64,000 bases of DNA, taken from contig CM072807.1 in the NCBI GenBank assembly GCA_037013495.1, positions 4,943,001 to 5,007,000 on the forward strand, given 5' to 3'. How positions within the stretch are numbered: position 1 is the first letter of the stretch; each line of letters opens with the position of its first letter. Positions 50,418-62,800 of the stretch are shown here, piece by piece. Source of the stretch: Hippophae tibetana (lineage: Eukaryota; Streptophyta; Magnoliopsida; Rosales; Elaeagnaceae). The notes beneath the pieces were generated by a model. That model worked only from the letters and a program-made list of their open reading frames with translations. It was not told the origin of the DNA and ran no database searches. A program made the position numbers and the translations under genes.

Positions 50418-50855
50418 TAGGGGTTTCCATCGGTCTAGTTTTGGTTAAAAAACTTTAATCAGATCTGACCGTTTATATTACTCGGATCGGACTGGACCGT
50501 ACTGTTTATATTACTCGGACTGGACCAGACTGTTTATATTACTCGGACTGGACCAGACTGTTTATATTACTCAGATTGTACCAGACTGTTTATATTATTC
50601 AGATCGGACTGAACTGGACCAAACAGTTTGATTTATAAAACCGTTCGGTTCGGTTTGGTTCAATTTTTTGACATATTTAATGAAAAATAATGCGAAATTT
50701 TTAATATATTATTAAACTGGTCCGTTCTGGTTTAACCGTTCTAAAATTAATACAAACCAGACCGGACTATTTGATTTGTAAAACCGTACAATCTGGTCCG
50801 ATTCGGTCAGGTTTTACAGTTTGGTTTAGTCTGGTCCGGTTTATGGACACCCCTA
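50418..50855. mobile_element. hAT-like MITE, 438 bp, with internal 28-bp tandem repeats
   Basis: Ends are TAGGGGTTTCCAT and, inverted, TAGGGGTGTCCAT (12 of 13). Flanks are gttttaag (50410-50417) and attttaag (50856-50863), an 8-bp target duplication with one mismatch, as hAT elements make. The interior has four to five copies of a 28-bp unit (actcggactggaccagactg plus tttatatt) at about 50478-50605, and inverted GGTCCGGT-type motifs near the right end. It lies in the intron of the PEX4 remnant. Confidence 0.75.
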
Positions 50856-51462
50856 ATTTTAAGTAGAATGTGTACTCTCTAGCATTTATTACCTGAGTCA
50901 CAAGCCATTCAAGCAATAATAGCCCTACAAACAGATTGGATTGTCCATGTCGGGCTCTATGCATTCTTCAAGATATCAAGGCAAATCTTGCATGTCTAAA
51001 GCAAAACAATTAGAAGGATTCTATCAAAATATGCCTCTTGAAGTCGCATTGCAAGTCTTTAACTTGCAAATTGTTCTGATATCCATAAATCAAATCCAAA
51101 TGTTGATTGTAAAAAAAGAAGTTAAATTATGCATTATAATATAAACAAAATGTCTACAACACTAAACGGTAATGACATTGAAAATTTGTGTGTCAGGAGA
51201 ACTTGTTCATGGAACACTTTTAATTTGGGTTAAAAAGCCACGACATATTTAAGTGAAGTGCTTAAAATTCTTATGAGAAGCATTATCAATACTTTTAGGA
51301 GAAGTGATACACTTTTTTTAATATTTTACGGAGTGAGGATTCAAATTGGGGAATTCAAAACTAGCAGTAAATGATGCTCCTATACTTCACTTCTTTAAAT
51401 AATTACAAAAATACCACTGAAAAATCTTTTGTATAATTTTATATTAAAACAGCTAAGGGTGT

Positions 51463-51792
51463 AGGGTGTGTTTACTAATTCATAAGAGGAATCAATCAAA
51501 ATAGGAATAAACATGAATCAAAATGATGAGAAAGGTGAGAGCAAAATTCATTCTTTTCCTTTGTGTTTACTACTAAACGTAAAGAATATTTAAATGTTAA
51601 TAATGAAAAATAAAAAAATATTAAAATAAAGAATATTTTTGTAATTATATCTTATTGAATTTGAGAAAAGGAATCAATACAAGGGGAGAGAGTAAAAAAA
51701 CAATCAATAAGAATGATTCTCAAATTTGTGGGGGTCTTTATTTCCCCTCCTCAATGTTTTTAGGCCTTTTCTCGTTAGTAAATACCCCCTAA
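51463..51792. mobile_element. MITE-like inverted-repeat element, about 330 bp
   Basis: Left end TAGGGTGTGTTTACTAAT pairs with the reverse complement of the right end, TAGGGGGTATTTACTAAC. Matching inner segments such as gaatcaatcaaaatagg and its complement near cattcttattgattg point to an imperfect inverted repeat. No clear target duplication was found, so the superfamily is left open. The stretch 50996-51462 before it holds nothing recognisable. Confidence 0.55.
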
Positions 51793-51849
51793 ATGAGTCT
51801 TTGAAACCACTTTAAATAAAACTACTTCTAAGAGAAGCACACCCAAACA

Positions 51850-53190
51850 TAGGAATGAGCAAAATATCTTATCAATCCGAAAAATTCGTAAAATTCAATA
51901 AAATTGAATGGTTTCAATCCGAAGTCGGATCAGATTCGAATTGGATTTTATCAATCCGCTCGGATTCAAATTAAGATTTAAATCCGTATAATCCGATCTG
52001 ATCCGATATATTTAATATATTATTTAAATATATATATATATATAATTAATAAACCTAATTAACTAACCTAACCTATTAAACCAACTACCGTATCTCTTAT
52101 TCTTAATATAAAACCTAATATATTTTCAGCTGCCTCCATCTCTTTCTCTGCCTCCCTACCTCTATTGTTGGTTTCAAACTTTCAATCGTGCTTCTCTGCT
52201 TCTCTGCTCGCTGTTCGTTGTTCTTCATCATCCTGCACAAAAGGTTATATTTGTTTGAACTTTTTTCTTTTTCTGAATTTTGATTTCAGATCTAATATTC
52301 AAATGCTTTATTTTGGCTGCTATTGATAGTTATTACTTTTGTTTCAAATGAATGTGTGAAACAATAAGTTATCTAGAACATATTGTGTGATTTACTATTT
52401 TCTTATAGTAATTTTTAAGAGCTATGAGATGAAATTACGAGTCTGAGTGAAAATGTGATTGTATTGTAGAACAAAAATTGGATGACATTATAAGAAAACT
52501 TTGAACGATCATAACTTTGTGTTGGGAGGTCTGTTTTGGACGAATTGTTTTATGATTCCATGTAACTTTTCGATATCTAGGCATGCCAAACTGCCAAAGG
52601 CGGTTTGTCCATAGTTTTTCTCCAAAAAAATGTTGTTTTTCATGCTTTAATTGAGTTACAAAAATTTTTAAGCTACTTTTAAAATATTGAGGTCTATCGT
52701 AGCTTGGTAGAACAAATGTCAGCATTGTAGTACATCATGGTTATTTACATAATTATAAAAAACTAATATCATAAAATATTATTTTATAAATGGTGCATAT
52801 TAATTGAACATTTAATTCATATTATTAAATTTTTAGTTATATTATATATAAATGTTCAATACATATTTTAAATCACATGAAATCAAACATGTCCAACATC
52901 ATCCCGCGTCTATGTACACATTTTTACAATTAATATTGTAAATGTCTAATATGTTTTTCTACAACTATACAGATGCCTTTAGATAAAGATAATGATACAC
53001 TTTATATGATTGAAGAAGTAAATAAAGATGAAAATATAACACAACCAATTCAAGAAGAAGATTCTATAAGTACTCCAATTCCTTATCTATGCATTGCTTC
53101 TAAAGAAGAAGGTAAAAAAGTTTCCTCTGGATCTAGTAGTGAAGCATGAATTTATTTTACTAGAGATACGGAAACATCTTACAATATAAG
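51850..53190 (+). mobile_element. hAT transposon 5' part with start of a transposase gene
   Basis: It begins TAGGAATGAGCAAAATATC with AATCCGAA and GGATTCAAATT subterminal repeats, as at 14404. A leader follows (gcttctctgcttctctgctc) with a likely donor acaaaag|gttata near 52244 and an acceptor tatacag directly before ATG at 52973. The open frame from 52973 starts MPLDKDNDTLYMIEEVNKDE and later reads KKVSSGSSSEA, then TGA, then IYFTRDTETS. This looks like the start of a BED-finger (S..W..F.KD), with TGA for the Trp codon. The rest of the transposase is absent. It is the longest copy of this family in the window. Confidence 0.6.
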
Positions 53191-54432
53191 TATATATATA
53201 CATAGACCATCCACGTTCTGTTTGTATGCAAACAACTGATTACTGCTAAAAGTTGATGGATCGATCATTGGTTGACCAATGATTGTCAGTGAGAGATGGA
53301 ACCAATGAGAGGGAAAGAGTTGGACGACCGAAGGAGGGAATTTTACTCTATTGTTTCCTCAACTATTTTCCCAGCGTTTTCTTTCCCTTATAAATACCAA
53401 CACCAAACATGAAAAAATCATTTTCCATACCATTTTATTTTCTTTCCTCATTAAAATCTAAGATCCAAACTAGAGGGGAAAAAATAAGGTAATAAAAGAA
53501 AAGAAAGGAAAGGAAATCAAATATCTTATCCAAAGAAAATCTGTGTCAGCTCAGCTTGGCGAACTAACAATGACGAAATGAAAAATCCCTTATTTTTATT
53601 TCTATAATTAATATATAGCTTTTTTTCTTCCCATGTGTCTTCATTTTCTTATCCTTTATTTTTGTTTTTATTTATTGTATTTAACATTATAGCTTTATAT
53701 AACTTACACTAATGTGACTTTTAATTAACATTATAAAATTCTACTATTTTCTTGTAATTATTGCCCATGTATAACGAACAGTTTTTACTCATAATTTAAC
53801 CAAGTATCTTTTATTGGTTTTCAAACTTACTTAAAGAAGCTACAAATTGATTTTTTTAAAACTTTGGTTTATATGGTTTAAATTTCTGTAATTAATGAAG
53901 CTTCTTTCTTTCCCAAAAATAAAAAAATAAATACTAATGTGGCTTTTCTTCTTAATAAAAATATCTAATTCAAATCGTACAGTACGATTTGCCTATCGAG
54001 TGCAGCCTATTTTGCCACCCACACTTTGCTGGTACAATTTTTCTTTCATTTTTTTTCCTACTAGACAGAGTTCCATAACTGGGAGTTTAAACCGAACCAT
54101 GTTGACGTTTGATATTGTTATTCGAGGTTTCATTTTCATTCAAATTTTAGAATTCTCAAACCATAAAAAAATTAAATTTGGTTGAAGGAGAATAATCAGA
54201 GTGAGCGAACGGAAACAAAGAAATCAAATGTCCAACTATTCGAATAAGAAAAATAAATATAGTCCAATGAAAGGTCCCTCACTTTCAGGTTTTCTCCACA
54301 AGGAATGTACAAATGCTAGAGAAGCAAAATGCAAATATCGACCCAAAGTGAAGAATAAATATATTTAAAAGAATCACCAAAGATCGGCCTAAGAAGAAGG
54401 GGGAAAAAAGTGCGGAATAAATAGTAAAACCT
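53191..54432. other. Intergenic, 3' side of the TOL gene
   Basis: Spacer with a TATA-like cttataaatacc at about 53388-53399 but no gene behind it. The lower-numbered part next to 54433 would hold the TOL 3' untranslated region. Open frame 53937-54185 has no recognisable content. Confidence 0.45.
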
Positions 54433-57400
54433 TCACATGCTACCAGTTCTGCCAGGTTTTCCAGGCTTGAACTTGGCCAGGTCAACAAGGTCTCCAAATA
54501 GTTTATCCTCAGGCTTTGAAGGCTTCATAGGCGGCAGATAAGATGAAGGGGAAACCTGGTAGGAATTCTTCACAGCATTATCATCTCCAACAGATAGACC
54601 ATACGTACTCTGCTCAACATATTGAGCCCCTTGTTGCTGACCATAGCCATAACTTGCCATCTGATTACCATACATTTGATGGGGGTACATTGGTGCCACA
54701 GCCCCCACTTGCATGGGATGTTGTTGAAGCACACCCATAAGTTGCCTTCCATGGATTGGCTGAGGATACATACCCAACTGACTATTGATTGCTGATAAAT
54801 GACTGCTTGTAATTGGCTGGATATACATTCCTACCACCTGGTCATTATCCATAGATTGAAGTCCCTGTGGATGTGAAGCACCGAACCCATGTGTGACAAC
54901 TACCTGAGTGAGTTGCAATGAATGAGGGTATTGAGCATTTGCAACTGGGCTACCATCATCTACTGAATAAGCTTCCCATGGTGGTGGTGGAAATGACCCA
55001 CCACTTTGACCACCTGTGCAAAACCATGCGAGACACTAACGACACTGCAAATGCTGTGTTCTAATGAACAATCATAATGTTGCAACTAATTGGCATTAGT
55101 TACTTCTTTTAAGGATGCTCCTATAAGATGGATTAAAAAGACTTGAAACTAAGGTGATGTGCCAAGCTGTGATTTCCATTGGAACATAAATGCAACCGCA
55201 AATGTGCCAGGTTATGATTATGAGTGCAGCTTAAATTCACAAATAAAGGCATATATTAAATTGAGAGTGCACCATAGACTAGCGAAGGTGGCTTCTGTAG
55301 CTGTAGCTGTAGCTGCTGTAGTTGTAGCCCCTGCTGCTGTATCATCTGATCGTTCCAGGCAGTTGCAGTCCCTTGTTTGTAAATTGACTGCTCATACTGG
55401 GGTGCTCCCATGTTTTGGACACTTCCATTTGGATAAAATCCATTCTGTAGAGGTTGAAAATTCTGTGGCCATTGGGCTTGAGGGGGATTTGAAGGATTGA
55501 TTTGTCCAGGCAGATTAGTAGGCTGAGTATTTATAGAATTTGGGGCATTGTTACCATCTGAAAACATGTCAAAGAGTACAAGAGCATTTTGCTGAGATAC
55601 AGGACTGGTTGGCTGTTGTCCTCCAACAGGAACAAGCGCCAATGAGTTATCTGCCTTTGGCGAGCTAAAATAATCTCCACTGAGAAGGTCCATCTTAGGA
55701 TCAACATTTGTTGAAATAGCTGAACCATTTTTTTCCGGAGCAGAAAGCAATAACTGATTCAGTGGATTAGCCCCTCCAGTGGCACTTGTAGCAGAACTGC
55801 AAAATATTCCAGAGACTTCAGGCACACTGAATTCAAACTCATTATGAAACACATAATGTTGTAAAGTGCAATATTATATCGTACAATAAATAAATGGAAG
55901 TATCAAGTTGAATCATTCTTCATGGAAAATTAGCCCAATCTCATCAAGAAATAATCTAATCACAGAAGTCTTCAAAGCCCAAGAACCTGAATCATACTGA
56001 GCCCTTGCAACAAAGAAAGGACAGGGTACATCATGCCTCCAAGTATTGTCAAAAGGATCCAACAGAGTGTGGTCTTGGGCCCAAGCAAAAACTTTATCGT
56101 TTATACTTTGACTACCTTCATAAATTCGTTTATTGAAATCGTTAACAGAGATTCCTCAAGAGTGAGCACCCGAAAAAAAAAATGAAAACAACAGGCAGGT
56201 TCACAAATGACGTGAAGAAAACAGATTTAGAAGTTTTAAAGGTCACGAGAAGGGAATAATTATAGGTTTCACAGTTGAATATATTCACAGCATATTCATC
56301 GTTGTATCACTTATAGTCGAACAAAATTTTAATGGATTTAAACTCTAAGCTCTGCAGTGAAGTGAACCTTTCAAAAACTGTTTACCTCCCATTAGGCTGT
56401 TTGCTGCTATTTCCGGTTTCTATTAGAAGACCATCAACATCCACAAGTTTTCCAGCAGATTGAAGCTTGGGTTTTCCCATTGTTGGAGCTGCTCCCGATG
56501 CAAGAGCTTCATGTTTGGCCAGTACTCGATGCAAATCATCATTTAATGCCAGTCCTTGACACAAGAGTGATTCATCCCTGAAAGAACACACAAAGTGCCA
56601 TTTCAATATCTAAAGTCAAATGAAAATACAAACACTTCACACACACACTCGCAAAGATTAAGCCATATCCATTGTAAAATATAATGATAACATTTTCATA
56701 CCTTTCAAACTTACAAACACATAATGCAAGGAAGAAATTTTAACACCCAAGACTAAAGATTTAACCATATCCATTATTGTTGAAAATTGAATTCTAGATT
56801 GATAAAAATCAGCAAATGTTGTTAATTAATGCTGAAAAGAGGCCCAGGCCCAAAGGTTGTATTCTTCTTATTCCTTTCTTCTCTATAATTCTCTGATACA
56901 AATCATATATATATACTAATGTTATAACTAAAATAAACAGCTGTAATACACTAATATACAACTAGGATACACTAATACAAAGTGAGAAATAAAGCTGAAA
57001 ATTGAGCTGAAAATAAAACTGAAAATAGAGCTAGAAGTCACCCTGAAAATCAGGAAACTTTCTTATGAAAATCAGGGTTTGCTTAGGAATCAATCATATG
57101 CCTAGATTGATTTCCTACACTCCTCCTCAAGCTAGGCGATATATGTTTTCCAAACCAAGTGCTACACTTAACTCTCGGAAACAAAGTTTTGGTTAAGATA
57201 TCTGCTAGTTGTTATCTAGATGGAACATAGTTGAGGGAGATCATCTTGCCTTCAATTTCTACATGTTTAGTTTGATCATAGTGGACTAGAATCCTTTACT
57301 CATTGACTTAAGGATTAATATTTAACACTCCTCCGCAAGCTAGATCCAGAAGGTTTATGGATCTAAGCTTGGTATGTGATGACATCCCAAAAAAGGAATA

Positions 57401-59851
57401 CTAATCATGTTGCTAAGTAGCCTGAAGATTGGGATGATGAGGAAGTATATGATGACATCCCAAAAAGGATTATTGATCCTATTGCTAAGTAGCCTGGAGA
57501 TTAGGATGATGGAATAGATTTAACCACCAAATATGAGTGGAGCAATGTATTTGAATCTCCTGTAGCTTAGAGGGTGGTGGTTGAATCTGAGTGGAGAGCA
57601 ATACAGTTGAATTTCCTACTGCTCGGAGGGTGGCCACTAAAACTGAGTGAAACTTGCAGTTGAATTTCCTGCAGCTCGGAGAGTGGCCATTGAAATTGAA
57701 TGGAGTTTGTAGTTGAATTTCCTGCAGCTCGGAGAGTGGCCATTGAAACTGAGTGGAGCTTGCAGTTCAATTTCCTACAGCTCAAAAAATGGTCATTGAA
57801 ACTGAGTGGAGCTTGCAGTTCAATTTCCTACAGCTCAAAAAATGGTCATTGAAACTAAGTGGAGCTTGCAGTTCAATTTCCTGCAGCTCGGAGAGTGACT
57901 ATATCCTGTTGAATCTGATATAGATCAAACAAGTAACATTGAGATAAATGAATGTCATAAAGACCAATTAGATTCAGGGACGTCTTCTAGTCACAACACT
58001 TCATCTTTAGAATGAGAAGTTTATTGGAAGAAACCGAACGGTCCCTTCAGATGAAATCATTCTCATGGATTATTTTCTTGAAATGAAAAAGCTTGTTGCT
58101 TTACCAAATACAGAAAATGGAAGTTACTGCGTTGATGTTTGATCTTTTTATGGCCAATCTAATGAGGAAGTAACATTATTATCTGCAGAAGCAGAACTGA
58201 AATTGAACGCAGGACTGAATAGGGATGTTGAATGGTTACTGTAGCTGAACTGGATAGATTGGGCCGATGGGCTGAAATGTGGTTACTGGGTTGAAACTTC
58301 TTGAATAGTTGCGACGATTAGATGGAGATGATATCACCCTACGAACTGGACATAAACGTTTCGTTCACCGTTTTCTATCTTTCTTGTTTGAGTTTGAATC
58401 TGATGCGTCGACTGGAGAGCAACACCGATTGGAGGACAACGATTAAGCGGCGAAGTGGAAGATGCCGGCGATTGAGTGCTTGGGTTTGGCGAGACTGATG
58501 ACTGAAGTCTCACGATACTGAGATTGAAGTCACGCGAGATTGAGGTTGACAGTTGTTCGAGTTTGGTGGCTGGTCTGAGCAGATACGAACGTAGATGCAC
58601 GATAGTCGATCGTTTCTTAGATGAACGACGACTTCGGCTACAAACAGAAAGAGCAACTAGAGATGTAGAATTAAACATTGAACCAAATTCAAAGGAAGAG
58701 TAAAGGTCAACAAAGCCATTTTCGGTTGATGATTCCTTCTGAAAAGGAGAACACTCTTCTTGGCAACAATGTCATTCTGGTGTGGAAGTTGATTTACTGC
58801 TCTTCTGAGATAATGTATGATGATGACTGTTTGAAGATGATTCCTTATGTGGTCCAAAGGCAGAGACAGGACCCCCCAAGCATGGGATTCATCTCATAGA
58901 AAGGAAATTGTGAGGGTCGACCACCAAGGAATTGTGAATGCATTTGACCTGAAGAATTCTGTGGATTTGGCAAAGGTAGCCATAAGGAAATTGCTGGTGT
59001 TGAAACCCATTTGAGGGTTTTGGTTGGTTCACTACACAAATTATGATTCCTAAAAAAATACTTGGTTTCTTGAGTTAGGAAAATTTGAGATTCTGGAATT
59101 GGTCCTAATAGATTGTTGAACGAAAGGTCCATTTTGACATTACTTGGAATTTCGTTTGCAAACTTTTTTGGGATATACCCAAAAAGTCTATTGAAGGAGA
59201 AAATTGAAGTAATGTAAATTATTGCCACCAAAATCAGAAGGTAGAGACCCATAGAATTCTTGCCAATACATTGATGGGAAAGAAGCAAGGTTTGGCATCT
59301 ATGAGGTTGTCTGAGGATGAGTAATGCAACAGCTTGCTGGGAAGAATAAGCTTCTAGTTCAAATGGTTTTGGTGGAATCCAGAAAACTGTTGACCTTCTG
59401 TACAAGGTTGCAGATGTTTCATTCCTAAAACCGCTTCATGGGCACCTACAGCAGCAGTGAAATCTAACTTCAATACTGAAGCAATGGGCTCAGAATTCTC
59501 AATATTGTTTTTTGTCTGTTGTCATTGTCAGTTCTCACATATCAATCAACCTCAAATAATGAGAATTAAAGTAGCAGAAACTGATTTGAGAAAAACAAAA
59601 AACCACTTTTTGATTAAAAAAACGGTTTCCTGCGAAGAGATACAGTGAGAGAGAGGCCAATAGCAGAGATTTCTGAACCTAAAGCTCTGATACCATGTTA
59701 AAAATTGAATTCCAGATTGATAAAAATCAGCAGATGTTGTTAATTGATGCTGAAAAGAGGCCAAGGCCCAAAGGTCTTCCCACACAACATAAACTCTCTT
59801 AAAGTTGTATTTTTCTTATTCCTTTCTTCTCTATAATTCTCTGATACAGAT

Positions 59852-59882
<31 letters not shown>

Positions 59883-62800
59883 GTTATAACTAAAATACAC
59901 AATTGTAATACACTAATACAAAGTGGAAAATAAAGCTAAAAATAGAGCTGAAAGTCACCCTAAAAATCAGGAAACTTCCTCTTGAAAATCAGGATTTGCT
60001 TAAAAATCAATCATATGCCTAGATTGATTTCCTACAATTATAATAGAAACTATTCTATTATATATATACTAACAAAAACACGAGCCTAAGTGAATAAGAG
60101 ACCACACCTAGCATAAAACATTGTCACAACACAATATACACGAATGTTGTCATTAAGTATATTAACAGCTACTATGAATAGTCATCAAGTCATGTAAGCT
60201 ATTATGATGGTTCCTAATAAACCTTGTTTTTTTCTTGCAAACAAAATAATAATAATAAACATTCTTTATCTTAATAAAATAAAGTGACTTATAGGAATTA
60301 GATTGTGGCCTTACGAGGTTGAACTAACGAGGTGTACTACTCTCTTCTTGTATGTCGAGCATTGTCGTACCAAATCAATAAGAACCTCTTGCCTAAGCCC
60401 CTGTAAGTTATTAAAAAAAATCACCCAACACAAATAAAAATTGATGATTTGATATACCTTGACAAAATAATAATATAGGAAATCAAGGCAATACAAGAAC
60501 ACTATAATGACTTTTTTAAGCCACCAAGTGTTAAAGTTTTGGATATGTATTCTGGTATCGAACACAAATATTTTTCTCAATTTTTTGTAAATTTTCACCA
60601 AATTTGGAGTGCTGAGTACCCACATTCATTTCTCAACTTTTAGTGCTTGAAACTACATGTTAAAACTAAAAGGCTTGCACACATTTGATGGTGATTCAAG
60701 TGGGAAAAAAAATATTTGGTTTCAGTGATAATAAATAGACATTATTCAGTGATTCAGTCAGTTGGAAAAAAGAAGGGGCAACCCATAAATTTTTCTTAAA
60801 CACAAAAACATACTAAAGTTTTAGAAAGCATTATTTGACTTCTTTCACGTTCAAATCCAGAGTAGTACCTCTTTGTTCCCTGGATCTAATGCACTAAGCA
60901 TTTCTGCAAGAACATTCATAATACTCCGTGCATTCTGAATTTCTGATAAGCTGGAGAAAAAAGAAGATAAAATTTATAATTCAAAACACACTAACAGTAC
61001 CGGTAAAATATCTAAAACACATGAATCTGAAAAGGAAGGAGAAGATAGAGATGTTGACTACAATGATCCAAAAAGCTTCAAACACTTTTACGATAAGTAT
61101 TGAAAGTTCCAGAATGCAAATCTAAAACGATACACCTAAGGATGATAATGGGGAAATGCATCATCAAATGTTTTCCATCCCAAATCTATATTCTAGCCTT
61201 GCAATGACAATTATACAAGTATGGAAAAAAGTAAAACCTCAGTTAAGCACTTCTCCTACTCATAAACTTGAAATCCAAAACGGTAAAACTGTCAAGATAT
61301 CCCCCCATGCAACGGAAAAAGAGAAAAAAGTTTATTTTGAATACATTCATCAAACCATGTCATAGAAATTTCCACAGGTAGAACACTTTTTAAGAAAGAA
61401 AAAGATGTTAACTGGAAAAAAAAAGGTGAACCTCAATTGAGACAGCAACAAGCGAAGCAAGATGTGAACCTTAATGTTGGGAATTCAGACTCTGCAGAAG
61501 GCTCAACTGCTTGTTGAAGACCAGAATTGCGCAGATTTCGAGGATATGATGCTAATGGCTGGGTTTGTGGAGGTGTAAATACAGGCGCAGTTTTCTCAGA
61601 TCTCTGGGGAAATACTGCTCCAGCACGCTGAATGAACAAAAATGAAACGCAATCAAATAAATCCTTGCAAAACATCAAAAAGTTTACTTGTTCCATCAAC
61701 TAAATTACTTGTTTCTTCGTAATGATATTCATAAAGCACAGTCACAGTAAACATACCAACAATTCCTGATAGGCAGCATAGTATTGTGGATATCTAGCCC
61801 TTGGTCCTCCAAAGGCTTCTTGCCAAGTATCAACCAGGGTCAATATCTTCTCTTTGACTTGGAGGTCAGGCTAAATCCATGTCATAAGTACAGTAAAGAG
61901 GTGTTTCATCATAAGAAGTACAGCATAGCAAACCAAATTATACAAAATCATATACCTTCTTTTTTGCAATTTTCACCATCTCATGAAGAACATCTTTCTC
62001 TGCTACATGCATATGAACAATGTCACCACAATTCTTTATAATTGTCTCCAACAACTAGGATATAGCAATTGACCAAAGTATAACCAATTTAGCCATTTAG
62101 AAGACGAGGCTTAAAATGACAAGAGATCAAATCACATCAATTAAATCTAGAACTAATGGGAAATTAACTACAGTTTTACGAGAAAATGTCCAGAAGACCA
62201 CTTAACTTATGATTTTAAGAAATGGTTAAATCAGCCAAAACTTCAATGAAAAATTTATCATTTATTCAATTTCTTATTAGATGCTTTCACTTCTAAAATA
62301 AGTCATAGGAATACAGGAAAAATCACACTACTTATTAATCTAACAATTAGAAAACCCCAAGAAGAAGATGCAGTTCCTCAGAATGCACTTGCAAGACATG
62401 CTTATAGAGAAAACAAAAGGAACAAAACAATGACTATATAACCATAAACTTAAACAACACATTCTAATTTGATTTACTTTAAGATTCGCAATAAACCAGG
62501 TATCTATTTTTTTCCTTCCCAAAATTATTGTCAATAAGATGTGAAACCTAGCTTTTATAGATTGACAAAGAAATAAAAAAGATGAAACCTAAAATAAGCA
62601 TGTTAGAACCAACATTAGAGGTGATTTATGACAAAGAAAAAGGGCACCTATTCATTGACCTAACGGGTAAAAGTTCCGTTGAGCTTACTGTAAGAGCAAG
62701 AAGTTGAACTTTACGATTCCTACTCCCAATACGCTTCTTTATTCCCCTTACAACATCTCTGGCTTGCCTGATAGAAAATGAGGTTAAGAATCATCAAGCT

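Larger units (their letters stand above)
49328..50995 (-). pseudogene. PEX4: PEX4 (UBC21, peroxisomal ubiquitin-conjugating enzyme) remnant, last two exons
   Basis: PEX4 is the E2 that ubiquitinates the peroxisomal import receptor PEX5 (family knowledge). Two minus-strand exons remain: 50893-50995 and 49328-49416, joined in phase 1 across a GT-AG intron of about 1.5 kb. The first reads KICLDILKNA, a TAG stop where the family has Trp, then SPTWTIQSVCRAIIA, a TGA stop where it has Leu, then MA and CDSG. A block of nine residues expected between MA and CDSG (the HPEPDSPLN-like segment) is missing, an in-frame 27-bp loss. The last exon is intact: NLLRSGDTRGYQSMARMYTR, LAAMPKKG and stop. The upstream exons with the active-site region were not found to 54 kb. 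The sequence before 50995 (aaagacttgcaatgcgac) does not match. Hence a dead, truncated gene copy, whose intron has collected SINE-like and hAT-like insertions. Confidence 0.88.
56778..60036 (-). mobile_element. Non-autonomous Ty1/copia-type LTR retrotransposon in TOL intron 7
   Basis: LTRs lie at 56778-57119 and 59696-60036 (about 340 bp, TG...CA ends). They are flanked by a perfect 5-bp target duplication attat (56773-56777 and 60037-60041). On the minus strand the 5' LTR (higher coordinates) is followed immediately by TGGTATCAGAGCTTTAG (59695-59679), a perfect iMet-type primer site. A purine tract (gcttgaggaggag, 57132-57120) abuts the 3' LTR, so the element runs on the minus strand. The only pol sequence is the C-terminal end of copia RNase H ([15 protein letters not shown], then [10 protein letters not shown], about 57150-57290). 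The rest of the 2.6-kb interior has no gag, integrase or RT. Instead it holds host-like gene fragments and a 53-bp tandem array. The LTRs differ by indels and substitutions, so insertion is not very recent. Confidence 0.93.

Noticed and set aside
50478..50605. Regularly repeated 28-bp units, CRISPR-like at first sight
   Set aside because: Units are head-to-tail without unique spacers and sit inside a eukaryotic MITE.
50767..50964. Minus-strand frame starting M-H-R-A-R-H-G
   Set aside because: It is the wrong frame of the PEX4 exon; the frame in phase with the last exon gives PEX4 motifs with stops.
52435..52725. 96-codon minus-strand frame
   Set aside because: It lies in the leader of the hAT element on the opposite strand and resembles no protein known to me.
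58334..58678. 114-codon minus-strand frame, Ser/Arg-rich
   Set aside because: It lies inside the non-autonomous LTR element without recognisable domain; it could be another captured fragment but I cannot support it.
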